The notes beneath the pieces were generated by a model. The model saw nothing but the letters and a program-made list of their open reading frames with translations. It made no database searches and was not told where the DNA came from. Source: Lachnospiraceae bacterium (GTDB lineage: Bacteria > Bacillota > Clostridia > Lachnospirales > Lachnospiraceae). From it: a stretch of 46,927 nt of DNA. Positions 33,824 to 42,574 of the stretch are shown here, in pieces; position 1 is the stretch's first letter; each line of letters starts with the position of its first letter. Where the stretch lies: contig JAAWOU010000022.1 of assembly GCA_022799755.1 (NCBI GenBank), positions 1-46,927 of the forward strand, read 5' to 3'. A program made the position numbers and the translations under genes.

Positions 33824-35448
33824 ATGTTTCGATACATGAAAAAGCACTCCCTGTTGGCCTTGCTGGCACTATGCATCAGTATCATCGAAAGCACCGCCGC
33901 ATCCGTATCCGCTGTTTTCGAGAAGAACATGCTGGATGCCATTGTACAGGGAGATATGGACGGATTCCGGAATATGCTGTGGTATGTGGTTCTGATAGTC
34001 GTTGTGGCAGGATTTGCGTATTACCTGGGGGCAATGACAAAAAATAAGTTTAAAAACAGGTTCATGGAGGACTTGCGAAATGATTTGTATGACGGCATTA
34101 TGCGCAAAGGGACTGGGGATTTTCACGGACGGGATACGGCAGAATATATCTCTATGATAAACAATGATGTAAACACACTGGCCAGCAATTTTTCTTCGCC
34201 CATTTTCAGTCTGGCCGGCACGGGGGTCTCCGTTGTTCTCTCTTTGGCTGTCATGACAGTCTACAGTCCGCCGCTGGCCGGGGTGGCAGTTCTGTGTTCC
34301 CTGCTATCTTTTGTGGTTCCAAAGATCCTTACAAAATATCTAAAGAGGAGCATGGCAGAGAAAACGGTGGGTGAAGCAGCCTTGTCGGTTCAGCTGAAAG
34401 AGGCATTGAATGGGTATGACGTTGTATCCGCTTTCGGGGTCTTCCAGAAGATGCGTCTTCGGTTTCTGGAAGTAAACAGGGCGTTGGCGGAGGCTTTCTA
34501 TCGGTTTTCGTTGCAGATATCCCTGCTGGAGAACTCTTCGATGATAGTCGGCAAAGTTGTCAAGGCCATTACGTTCCTGGCCGCGGGCGGCATGGCTATC
34601 AGGGGGAAGATCAGCATCGGGACAGTGCTTTTGTTCGTGTCGCTCTATGGGTTCTTCGGGGGCGGAATCATGCTGTTTTCCCAATGCGTCCCGCTGCTTA
34701 GAGGGTGCAAGCCGGTGATAGACAGGCTGTTGGATATCATAGACGCCAGGGAGGAATGCTTTGCGGGGACGAAAGAGCCGGCGTTTTATCACGAAATCCG
34801 TATCCATGATTTATGCTTCCGGTACCGGGAAGAAATCCCGGTTCTGACGGATTTGAGCCTGATTATAGAGAAAGGGGAAAAGCTGGCATTGACAGGCGAA
34901 AGCGGCTGCGGAAAGTCTACGCTGGTCAAGCTTCTGGGTGGGAATTACAGCGATTATCAGGGCATGATTTACTATGACGGCGTGGAACTGAGGCAGCTGG
35001 ATATTCGGGAACTGCGAAAGATAGTTACGGTGATCCATCAGAAAACGTTTATTTTTAATGATACGATACGTTACAACATATGCCTGGGGGAGGAATTCAC
35101 GGAGGCAGAGTTTGAAAATGCTCTAAAGCGAAGCGGAGTGGACAGGTTTCTTCCCTGCATTGCAGGCGGGGCGGATGGGGACTGCGGCGAGGACAGGGCA
35201 AATCTGTCCGGAGGGCAGAAGCAGAGGATTGCTCTGGCAAGGGCTCTCATACGGGGGATTGACTTTCTGATTCTGGACGAGGGGGTCTCTGCCATTGACG
35301 TGGAGACCGCCAACGAGATAGAGCAGGAGCTGCTGGACATGGAGAATCTGACCTGCTTACCATAACCCATCGGATTAAGGACGGGATACTGGATAAGTAT
35401 GACAGAGTGTTGGCTATGGACAATGGAAAAATTGCCAAAAAGGATTGA
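33824..35448 (+). pseudogene. ABC exporter (fused permease and ATPase) with a frameshift near the end
   Basis: The open frame from 33824 (GAGGG before the ATG) runs to 35365: six transmembrane helices, Walker A GESGCGKSTLVKLLGG (about 358-373), signature NLSGGQKQR and Walker B FLILDEG, where the usual DEPT is DEGVSAID. It then hits a stop after ENLTCLP. The correct continuation (LLTITHRIKDGI, with the H-loop histidine, then LAMDNGKIAKKD) is in the next frame up to 35448. One base appears to be lost in the ACCTGC stretch near 35351. Without the H-loop the protein should not hydrolyse ATP properly. A sequencing error is the alternative. The promoter of the toxin-antitoxin locus overlaps the shifted end. 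Confidence 0.75.
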
Positions 35449-35473
35449 CATATAACTTTCGATTTCGTAAAAT
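35445..35473 (+). promoter_or_regulatory. Consensus promoter of the type III antitoxin RNA
   Basis: Perfect TTGACA (35445-35450), 17-base spacer, TAAAAT (35468-35473). Transcription would begin near 35480, just before the repeats. Confidence 0.85.
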
Positions 35474-35479
35474 AATAGT

Positions 35480-35616
35480 AGAGAGTAGCGATGCTCAAAA
35501 TCAGGTGTTTCCCCACCAAAAAGCGGGAGGCTTTAAAATCAGGTGTTTCCCCACCAAAAAGCGGGAGGCTTTAAAATCAGGTGTTTCCCCACCAAAAAGC
35601 GGGAAGCTTTAAAATC
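35480..35616 (+). ncRNA. Type III antitoxin RNA: three tandem 38-base pseudoknot repeats
   Basis: Three 38-base units (35497-35534, 35535-35572, 35573-35610) with one base difference in the third, then the first six bases of a fourth. Each unit can form an H-type pseudoknot: GGTG (unit positions 8-11) with CACC (18-21), and TCCC of the loop (14-17) with GGGA (29-32). This is the arrangement of ToxI/CptI antitoxins, which are cut by the toxin into single repeats that inhibit it. The A-rich junction (TTTAAAATC) is a plausible cutting site. The sequence is not translated: no ribosome binding site fits. Confidence 0.85.
35497..35610 (+). repeat. Tandem direct repeat, 3 x 38 bp
   Basis: Exact period of 38, starting AAAATCAGGTG; units 1 and 2 are identical, unit 3 has G to A at unit position 33. 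There are no spacers, so this is not a CRISPR array. Confidence 0.97.
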
Positions 35617-35646
35617 GTGGGTGGGATTTTCCCGCCCACTTCTTGC
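35617..35646 (+). terminator. Leaky terminator between antitoxin RNA and toxin gene
   Basis: GTGGGTGGG (35617-35625) pairs with CCCGCCCAC (35631-35639), one G-U pair, five-base loop, followed by the imperfect tail TTCTTG. In type III systems such a weak terminator sets the excess of antitoxin RNA over toxin mRNA. Confidence 0.82.
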
Positions 35647-35661
35647 AGGTGAAAGGAAGTT

Positions 35662-36240
35662 ATGGGCAAGGTTGGCATTTACAGTGTTTCGGACAGATAT
35701 ATTGCATTTCTCAGGTCTGATCCCAGATTGCGGAACGTATTTGACAACAAAGAGGGAACGCGTTCTCATACACGCAAATATCTGGGTATTGTGTTCATTC
35801 AGAACGGGTTCCATTACTATATTCCGTTTTCCTCTCCTAAAAATTCCGATTATAGAAATAGACAGGACGGTACAAGGGAAATCCGAAAAAGTATCGTACC
35901 GATTATCCGTATGACCACAATGGATACGGCGACGGGTAATTTGGAGCTGAAAGGTACGCTGAAGCTGAGCAATATGATTCCGGTTCCGTCTGGCGAACTT
36001 ACGCAGTATCGTATTTCGGATGAGACGGATTTATATTATAAGCAGGTTGTGTTGAAAGAATATTCTTTCATTACGGCTAATATATCCATGATTATAAAGA
36101 ATGCCAATGTCATTTACAGGCAGAAGACCAATGCGGACAAGTTGTTTGGAGATAAGAATATGCCTAAATACATAGAAAATACTGTAGATTTTAAATATGC
36201 GGAAAGCAAATGCAGAGAATTTGAATCCATGGGCAAATAG
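35662..36240 (+). CDS. ToxN/AbiQ-family endoribonuclease toxin (type III toxin-antitoxin)
   Basis: 192 residues. ToxN-type toxins cut cellular mRNA and stop growth until bound by their repeat RNA; several act against phages. Family stretches are clear: VGIYSVSDRYIAFLRSDPRL at the N-terminus (family ...Y-ISD-YI-YLR), KYLGIVFIQNGFHYYIPFSS and then PKNSDY (the GIV--I-G--YFAPLSSPK core), and LSNMIPVPSGELTQY (-NMIPVP-). The length is slightly above ToxN (171) and AbiQ (183). AAAGGAAG lies before the ATG at 35662. It stands 52 bases after the last repeat, behind a leaky terminator and without a promoter of its own. Which subfamily (ToxN, CptN, TenpN) it belongs to is not settled. No cognate protein antitoxin is present, as expected. 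Confidence 0.9.
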   Translation: MGKVGIYSVSDRYIAFLRSDPRLRNVFDNKEGTRSHTRKYLGIVFIQNGFHYYIPFSSPKNSDYRNRQDGTREIRKSIVPIIRMTTMDTATGNLELKGTLKLSNMIPVPSGELTQYRISDETDLYYKQVVLKEYSFITANISMIIKNANVIYRQKTNADKLFGDKNMPKYIENTVDFKYAESKCREFESMGK

Positions 36241-36282
36241 ATGGACACTTGAAAATCCAGGCGATACAGGAGAGATACAGAC

Positions 36283-36861
36283 ATGCATTCTGACAAGGAA
36301 GTTGAAAACAGAATAATCACGATTCCCAATCTTTTGTCCGCGTTCCGGCTGGTGCTGATCCCGGTATTTATATGGACATACTGTGTTAGGAAAGAATATC
36401 TGACAACAGCAGGGCTGTTGTTTCTCTCCGGACTGACAGATCTGGCGGACGGATACATCGCCAGGCGTTTCCATATGGTGAGCAATCTGGGCAAGATGCT
36501 GGATCCGGTGGCGGACAAGCTGACCCAGGCGGCAATGTTAGTCTGCCTTGTGACGCGGTTTCCGATGATTGTCTTCCCGCTGGCACTGCTGTCCGTGAAA
36601 GAGGCCTCAGTGGGGCTGACCTCCCTCCTGGTCATCCGCAAGTCCGGCAAGGTGACGGGAGCGGTCTGGCACGGCAAGGTGACCACGGCGCTGCTGTATC
36701 TTACGATACTGGTTCACCTGCTATGGCTCCATATTCCGGCAGCGGTCTCCAATGGTTTGATAATGCTGTGTGTTGTGGTGATGCTGGTCTCATGGAGCCT
36801 GTATATCCGGCACAATTATCGAGTCCTTTCCGGTAAAGAGACTTCTCCCAAAAAGCATTGA
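36283..36861 (+). CDS. CDP-alcohol phosphatidyltransferase (PgsA-like)
   Basis: 192 residues. These membrane enzymes join a CDP-diacylglycerol to an alcohol, for instance glycerol phosphate to give phosphatidylglycerol phosphate. The active-site motif D-x2-DG-x2-AR-x8-G-x3-D-x3-D is complete in DLADGYIARRFHMVSNLGKM followed by LDPVADK (about residues 49-76). Four to six hydrophobic helices fit the family. CAGGAGAG precedes the ATG at 36283. The usual gene product, PgsA, is about 180-200 residues, so the size is right, but whether this is the main PgsA or a second homologue cannot be decided. It starts 42 bases after the toxin gene and is probably not part of that locus. Confidence 0.88.
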   Translation: MHSDKEVENRIITIPNLLSAFRLVLIPVFIWTYCVRKEYLTTAGLLFLSGLTDLADGYIARRFHMVSNLGKMLDPVADKLTQAAMLVCLVTRFPMIVFPLALLSVKEASVGLTSLLVIRKSGKVTGAVWHGKVTTALLYLTILVHLLWLHIPAAVSNGLIMLCVVVMLVSWSLYIRHNYRVLSGKETSPKKH

Positions 36862-36951
36862 CATATGTTGATAGATTCCCTTTCCGGGACTTAGGTGTCA
36901 TCGGTCCGATGGAAAGAATCGGGGAACAAAATATTATTTAGAGGTGCAAGC

Positions 36952-38895
36952 ATGAATAGGTTAATGAAGTACTTACGCGACTACAAAAAGGAATCCGTCC
37001 TGGCGCCGCTGTTTAAGCTCCTGGAAGCTTTCTTCGAGCTGTTGGTGCCGCTGGTGATGGCAAGCATCATCGACAGGGGCATCAATGCCGGAGGCGCCGG
37101 CGGGGCGGACGCGGGCCACATCTGGCGGATGGGCCTGTGCCTCCTTGCGCTGGCGGTGATAGGACTGGTGTCCTCCATTACGGCCCAGTTTTTCGCGGCC
37201 AAGGCGGCGGTAGGGTTTTCCGCAAAGCTCCGCCAGGCCCTGTTCGACCATATCCAGGGCCTGGACTTCACTAATATCGACAAGGCCGGGACGTCCACCA
37301 TGATCACACGCATGACCAGCGATGTGAACCAGATTCAGTCCGGCGTGAACCTGGTGCTGCGTCTGTTCCTGCGCTCGCCCATCATCGTCTTCGGTGCCAT
37401 GATCATGGCTTTCACCATCGACGTGAAGAGTGCGCTGGTGTTCGTAGTAGCTATCCCGCTGCTTGCCGTCGTGGTCTTCGGCATCATGATCTGGACCATG
37501 CCCCTGTATAAAAAAGTCCAGGCAAACCTGGACAAGGTGCTGGGAGTCACCAGGGAGAACCTGACAGGCGTCCGCGTCATTCGGGCTTTCCACCAGGAGG
37601 AAGTGGAGGAGGGGCGCTTTCGGGGATACACCAAAGCATTGGCGGACAGCCAGATCTTCGTGGGGAAGATCAGCGCCGTGATGAATCCGGTCACCTACGT
37701 GATCGTCAACGGAGCCATCATTTTTCTGATTTATATCGGAGCTATCCAGGTGAACGTGGGAAATCTGACCCAGGGCGAAGTGGTGGCCATCATCAATTAT
37801 ATGTCCCAGATTCTGGTGGAGCTGGTGAAGCTGGCCAACCTGATCATTACAGTGACAAAGGCTCTTGCCTGTGCGGACAGAGTGGCAGGAGTATTTGAGA
37901 TTCAGAATCAGGAGCGATTCATGGAGCAGACAATGCAGTCTTCTGATGGAATAGCCGGGATTGCAGAGGGAATGGGTGAAAGCGAAACGCCCGATTCCGT
38001 TGCGAGGACGACCAAGGCGACTGGCCAGGGCGTAGGGGTAATCCCTTTTCTGCACTTCGACCATGTATCCCTGACCTACGCCGGAGCGGGAGCGGAGACT
38101 CTCCATGATATCGACTTTACGGTAAATAAAGGAGAAACCATCGGCATCATCGGCGGCACGGGTTCCGGAAAGTCCTCGCTGGTGAATCTGATTCCCGGAT
38201 TCTACCCTGTGACAGGCGGCGCGCTTCGGCTGGAGGGCAGGGACATCCGCCAGATTCCCGAGGAGGAACTGCGGGGCATGGTGGGCATGGTGCCCCAGAA
38301 AGCGGTGCTCTTCAAGGGCACCATCCGCAGCAACCTCCAGTGGGGCAAGCCCGATGCCACAGAGGAAGAGATGTGGCGGGCCATCGACATGGCACAGGCA
38401 AGAGAAGTGGTGGAGGGAAAGCGAGGCAAGCTGGATGCGGAAATCACCCAGAACGGCAAGAACCTTTCCGGCGGCCAGAGACAGCGCCTGACCATAGCCA
38501 GGGCGCTGGTGCGCAGTCCCCGGATACTGATCCTGGACGACAGTGCCTCTGCTCTGGACTATGCCACAGATGCAAAGTTGCGGACTGCCATCCGCAAGCT
38601 GGAGGGCGGGACTACCACATTTATCGTCTCCCAGCGGGCATCCTCCATCCGACATGCGGACAAAATCATAGTGCTGGACGACGGAGAGATGGCAGGAATC
38701 GGCACCCATGACGAACTTTTAGAGAATTGCGAAGTGTACAGAGAAATCTACTTCTCCCAATATCCGGAGGAGCGGCTGAAAGCAGCAGGGAGCGAAAAGG
38801 GAAGCCGTCTCAATGACACGGACAGAGCTACAGGAGCTACAGGGAATAGAAGCAATGAGACAAGGGAAGGGGGCGAGAGCCATGGCAGCAGATAA
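36952..38895 (+). CDS. ABC exporter, half with degenerate ATPase site (heterodimer subunit A)
   Basis: 647 residues. Six transmembrane helices (about 15-310) then, after an unusually polar insertion (about 325-360), an ATPase domain: Walker A IGGTGSGKSS, signature NLSGGQRQR, Walker B LILDDSASALD and the H-loop position in IVSQRASS. The catalytic glutamate is Asp and the H-loop histidine is Gln, so this domain's own site is inactive, as in subunits of asymmetric heterodimeric exporters such as BmrCD or TmrAB. Its intact LSGGQ serves the partner's site. The ATG at 36952 has AGAGGTG in front; a longer frame from 36895 lacks one. The partner gene overlaps the 3' end by 14 bases. Confidence 0.92.
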   Translation: MNRLMKYLRDYKKESVLAPLFKLLEAFFELLVPLVMASIIDRGINAGGAGGADAGHIWRMGLCLLALAVIGLVSSITAQFFAAKAAVGFSAKLRQALFDHIQGLDFTNIDKAGTSTMITRMTSDVNQIQSGVNLVLRLFLRSPIIVFGAMIMAFTIDVKSALVFVVAIPLLAVVVFGIMIWTMPLYKKVQANLDKVLGVTRENLTGVRVIRAFHQEEVEEGRFRGYTKALADSQIFVGKISAVMNPVTYVIVNGAIIFLIYIGAIQVNVGNLTQGEVVAIINYMSQILVELVKLANLIITVTKALACADRVAGVFEIQNQERFMEQTMQSSDGIAGIAEGMGESETPDSVARTTKATGQGVGVIPFLHFDHVSLTYAGAGAETLHDIDFTVNKGETIGIIGGTGSGKSSLVNLIPGFYPVTGGALRLEGRDIRQIPEEELRGMVGMVPQKAVLFKGTIRSNLQWGKPDATEEEMWRAIDMAQAREVVEGKRGKLDAEITQNGKNLSGGQRQRLTIARALVRSPRILILDDSASALDYATDAKLRTAIRKLEGGTTTFIVSQRASSIRHADKIIVLDDGEMAGIGTHDELLENCEVYREIYFSQYPEERLKAAGSEKGSRLNDTDRATGATGNRSNETREGGESHGSR

Positions 38896-40657
38896 GGGAC
38901 AGTCAAACAACAGAGGACAATCCAGCCAGACGGCGGCCATGCGGCAGGTGCTGCGCTATATCCGCAGATACTGGCTGATGGTGGGCTTCTCCCTGGCGCT
39001 GGCGGCAGTGACCGTGGTGCTCACGCTCTATGTGCCCATACTGACAGGAGACGCGGTGGATCTGCTTCTCGGAAAAGGGGCGGTGGCTTTCCCGGCGGTA
39101 TTCTCCATCATGAAGAAGATCGGCATTGCCGTGGCCGTGACGGCTCTGGCCCAGTGGGTGATGAATACCTGCAACAATCACATTACCTATCATGTGGTAA
39201 AAGATATTCGGGAGGACGCATTTGAGAAGCTGGAAAAGCTCCCCCTGAAATACCTGGATGCCCATGCTTACGGAGATATCGTCAGCCGTGTGGTGGCTGA
39301 CGTGGATACGTTCGCAGACGGCCTGCTTATGGGCTTTACCCAGCTTTTTACCGGAGTGCTGACCATCATCGGCACGTTGATTTTCATGTTGGTCACCAAT
39401 GTGCCCATCGCGCTGGTGGTGGTGTGCATTACGCCGGTTTCTTTCCTGGTGGCAAAGTTCATTGCCACAAGGACCTATTCCATGTTTAAACTTCAGTCGG
39501 AAATCAGGGGAGAGCAGACTTCTTTGATCGAGGAGACCATTGGAAATCAGAAGATCGTGAAGACTTTTTCCAGAGAGGAAGCTGTGAAGAGTCAGTTCGG
39601 GGAGATCAATGACAGGCTCCAGGGGTGCTCACTGCAGGCGATTTTCTTCTCCTCCATCACCAACCCGGCCACGCGCTTCGTGAACAGCCTGGTGTATGCG
39701 GGAGTGGGCATCTTCGGCGCTTTCGTGGCCATCCGCGGCGGTATCAGCGTAGGGCGGCTGTCCTGCTTCTTAAGCTATGCCAACCAGTACACAAAACCGT
39801 TCAATGAGATATCCGGGGTGGTGACGGAGCTGCAGAACGCGCTGGCCTGCGCCGCAAGGATTTTTGAACTCATAGGGGAGGAGGCACAGGTGCCCGACGC
39901 GGCAGATGCAAAGTCGCTTACGGACGCGGAGGGAAATGTAGCCCTGGAGAATGTCTGCTTCAGCTATGTGCCCGAGCGCAAGCTCATTCAGAATTTCAAT
40001 CTCACCGTGAAGCCCGGACAGCGAGTGGCTATTGTAGGCCCTACGGGCTGCGGCAAGACCACGGTGATCAATCTGCTGATGCGTTTCTACGACGTGGACA
40101 GCGGGCAGATCAAAGTGGACGGTACGGACATCCGGGATATCACCAGAGGAAGCCTGCGCACCAGCTACGGTATGGTGCTCCAGGAGACCTGGCTGCGCAG
40201 CGGCACCATCCGGGACAATATCCGCATGGGTAAAACGGAGGCCACCGACGAAGAGGTGGTGCAGGCGGCCAAGGCGGCCCATGCCCACAGCTTCATCAAG
40301 CGTCTGCCAAACGGCTATGATACTGTCGTCACCGAGGACGGCGGCAGCTTGTCCCAGGGACAAAAGCAATTGCTGTGCATTGCCAGGGTAATGCTCTGCC
40401 TGCCGCCCATGTTGATTCTGGACGAGGCTACCTCCTCTATCGATACCCGCACGGAGATGCGCATTCAGAATGCTTTTGCGAAGATGATGGAGGGCAGGAC
40501 CAGCTTCATTGTGGCCCACAGACTCTCCACGATTCAGGAAGCAGAAATCATTCTGGTGATGAAAGACGGCAACATCATCGAGCAGGGCAGCCATCGGACA
40601 TTGCTGGAGAAGAAAGGCTTTTACGCTACCCTGTACCACTCTCAGTTTGAGGGATGA
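38882..40657 (+). CDS. ABC exporter, half with active ATPase site (heterodimer subunit B)
   Basis: 591 residues. Six transmembrane helices (about 25-320) then an ATPase domain: Walker A VGPTGCGKTT, Walker B LILDEATSSID with the catalytic glutamate, and H-loop IVAHRLST. Its signature is LSQGQ, not LSGGQ. So the pair has one active site (this Walker A/B/H plus LSGGQ of subunit A) and one degenerate site (Walker A and Asp of subunit A plus LSQGQ here), the usual heterodimeric exporter design. The start at 38882 follows GAAGGGGGCGAG; an ATG at 38813 in the same frame has no ribosome binding site. The substrate is not known: drugs, lipids or peptides are all possible. Confidence 0.92.
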   Translation: MAADKGQSNNRGQSSQTAAMRQVLRYIRRYWLMVGFSLALAAVTVVLTLYVPILTGDAVDLLLGKGAVAFPAVFSIMKKIGIAVAVTALAQWVMNTCNNHITYHVVKDIREDAFEKLEKLPLKYLDAHAYGDIVSRVVADVDTFADGLLMGFTQLFTGVLTIIGTLIFMLVTNVPIALVVVCITPVSFLVAKFIATRTYSMFKLQSEIRGEQTSLIEETIGNQKIVKTFSREEAVKSQFGEINDRLQGCSLQAIFFSSITNPATRFVNSLVYAGVGIFGAFVAIRGGISVGRLSCFLSYANQYTKPFNEISGVVTELQNALACAARIFELIGEEAQVPDAADAKSLTDAEGNVALENVCFSYVPERKLIQNFNLTVKPGQRVAIVGPTGCGKTTVINLLMRFYDVDSGQIKVDGTDIRDITRGSLRTSYGMVLQETWLRSGTIRDNIRMGKTEATDEEVVQAAKAAHAHSFIKRLPNGYDTVVTEDGGSLSQGQKQLLCIARVMLCLPPMLILDEATSSIDTRTEMRIQNAFAKMMEGRTSFIVAHRLSTIQEAEIILVMKDGNIIEQGSHRTLLEKKGFYATLYHSQFEG

Positions 40658-40739
40658 GCCGGGAATTCGGAAGCGCAGTTATCTGGCGTAAGCGTCAAAG
40701 GGTGTATTTGGAGGTATACTTTCAAATATTGATTGGCAT

Positions 40740-40755
40740 ACCCGCTGAAGCGGGT
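40740..40755 (+). promoter_or_regulatory. Small hairpin just upstream of a ribosome binding site
   Basis: ACCCGCT (40740-40746) and AGCGGGT (40749-40755), a 7-bp stem with a 2-base apex (in practice 6 bp with a 4-base loop). GCAGGG of the ribosome binding site follows immediately. A TATACT box lies at 40715-40720. Confidence 0.4.
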
Positions 40756-40768
40756 GCAGGGTATAAAC

Positions 40769-42574
40769 ATGAAAATAAATAGATTACATGTAAAAAGAAT
40801 CGCGGCTTTCGTCTGCGGAATATGCTTTGTACTGTCCTTAAATCATGTTTTTTCGCTCTTTCGTATGCAGGCAGAAGCCTATGGAGTAGGCGAGTTTGGA
40901 TATAATATCTGGAGCTTGCTGGGGTTTATTGCCGCGTTCTGGCTGTTTAGCCGAATGCTTGAAAGAAGAGACACCAGGCTGCACTGTGTGGCCGCAGCAA
41001 GCGGCTTGCTCATGTCGGCTGCCATTGTCTATGGCGCATATGCGCATTTTGAGAATGATATCTTTCTGTCAGCCCGGGTTGTATGGCTGCAGTTTGCCGT
41101 GATGGCAGGATTAGCCACGGTTACGATTCCGGCCTCTGAGGAGATATTTCTGCAGTTTGACAGACTGAATCAATACGGTGAGCAGGAGTGCCAACGCGGG
41201 ACGAAAAAGAGATATTTTTTTATCATATGGGCATTTGTATTTGCGGCTTATCTGCCTATATTTCTGTGGTTCTGGCCCGGAAATTTTGTGTATGACGCGC
41301 CCTTTCAGATGGGTGAGGTGGTGTGGAACAGCTATAATACCCATCATCCCCTGCTGCACACTTTGCTCATGGGAGCCGCTTACAAGTTCGGCGTGTGGCT
41401 GGGAGACGCCTCCACAGGATTTCAGTTTTATACATTATTTCAGATGCTGATATTATCGGCGGCTTTCGCGTATTGTGCGTATTATCTGTATCGGCGGGGC
41501 GTGAGGCGGATGTATCGGGTATGCGTGGTATTGTGGTTCGCGCTGTTTCCGATGCACGCCGTGTTCTCCATATCTGCCACGAAAGACATAATGTTTTCCG
41601 CGTTTTTCCTGTGGTTTATGATTTTTGTGGTCAGACTGCTTTTTGACAGGGAGAGATTCTGCTGGTACACCTATGCAGGGCTCATTCTCAGCGGCGTTTT
41701 GAGCTGTGTCATGAGACACAACATGATCTATGCGATTGCTGCCGGAACGGTTGTGATATTACTTTTTGTGAAAAGAAGCCGGAAAGAGAAACTGTTTACC
41801 GCGGGGATTCTCGCAGCTGTCTATATTTTGACAAGTCTGGCGCAGGCCGGGCTGACAGCGGCGACCGATGCGAAAACCAATGACAGGTACAGGGAAACCT
41901 TTGGCATGGCACTGCAGTGTCTGGCCAGAGTGGCAGCCTATCGCCCGGAGGATGTCAGCGAGACGGATTATGAGGAAATCTGCATCTACATGGAGGAAGA
42001 GGAGATGCTCACATATAATCCCTATTTGGCAGACAACGCGAAATCCGCTACCAACGAAGAAGTGCTGAAAGACAACTTTGTCAATTTCATGAAATTTTTT
42101 GTGAAGCTGGGACTTAAGTTTCCGGATGAGTATATAGAGGCCTGGGTTACCAATACAATGGGATATTGGTATCCTCTGGACAGGGGCGTATATGCAGTCA
42201 ATCCCATTGATTTTTATCACAAGCTCATATGGACAGAGCATGAAATCGTAAAAAGGTCATATTTGGACTGGCCTAAGGTCATTTATGAGCCGCTTTATTA
42301 CTACGGCGATTATGTAAAAGCTCCGGTGCTGGGGTATCTGCACCGCCCTGACTGCTGGATATGGTTTTTGACTTATTTCCTGTTCTGGAGTATCTACAAA
42401 AAGAGAAGAGACGCGTGCCTGATTAGCGTTATTCCGCTTATGTATCTGGGGACCTGCTATCTGGGCCCGGTTGCGGTGCTTCGGTATATCTATTGTCTGA
42501 TTGTAATAGTGCCGCTGATGGGGTATGTGGTAATGAGAAGCAGGGCAGAGGGGGAGAGGAGGATTGAAGAATGA
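40769..42574 (+). CDS. Large polytopic membrane protein, DUF6020-like (mannosyltransferase-type)
   Basis: 601 residues with about 12 predicted transmembrane helices. The N-terminal part resembles DUF6020 membrane proteins, distantly related to lipid-linked sugar transferases: after four helices comes WPGNFVYDAPFQMGEVVWNS, a conserved loop (P-x4-YD--FQ) on the outer face, then helices and a second outer loop (about residues 370-490) rich in charged residues. This suggests a GT-C enzyme of cell-surface glycopolymer synthesis. GCAGGG stands before the ATG at 40769. The stop overlaps the ATG of the next gene (ATGA), so the two are cotranslated and probably belong to the same pathway. The exact substrate cannot be told. 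Confidence 0.8.
   Translation: MKINRLHVKRIAAFVCGICFVLSLNHVFSLFRMQAEAYGVGEFGYNIWSLLGFIAAFWLFSRMLERRDTRLHCVAAASGLLMSAAIVYGAYAHFENDIFLSARVVWLQFAVMAGLATVTIPASEEIFLQFDRLNQYGEQECQRGTKKRYFFIIWAFVFAAYLPIFLWFWPGNFVYDAPFQMGEVVWNSYNTHHPLLHTLLMGAAYKFGVWLGDASTGFQFYTLFQMLILSAAFAYCAYYLYRRGVRRMYRVCVVLWFALFPMHAVFSISATKDIMFSAFFLWFMIFVVRLLFDRERFCWYTYAGLILSGVLSCVMRHNMIYAIAAGTVVILLFVKRSRKEKLFTAGILAAVYILTSLAQAGLTAATDAKTNDRYRETFGMALQCLARVAAYRPEDVSETDYEEICIYMEEEEMLTYNPYLADNAKSATNEEVLKDNFVNFMKFFVKLGLKFPDEYIEAWVTNTMGYWYPLDRGVYAVNPIDFYHKLIWTEHEIVKRSYLDWPKVIYEPLYYYGDYVKAPVLGYLHRPDCWIWFLTYFLFWSIYKKRRDACLISVIPLMYLGTCYLGPVAVLRYIYCLIVIVPLMGYVVMRSRAEGERRIEE

Noticed and set aside
35497..35616. CRISPR array
   Set aside because: The 38-base units follow each other without spacers and there are no cas genes; a ToxN-like gene follows instead.
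35539..35914. Open frames on both strands that run through the 38-base repeats
   Set aside because: Their repetitive peptides are only the translation of the antitoxin repeats; no ribosome binding site, and the overlapping toxin gene is clearly the real one.
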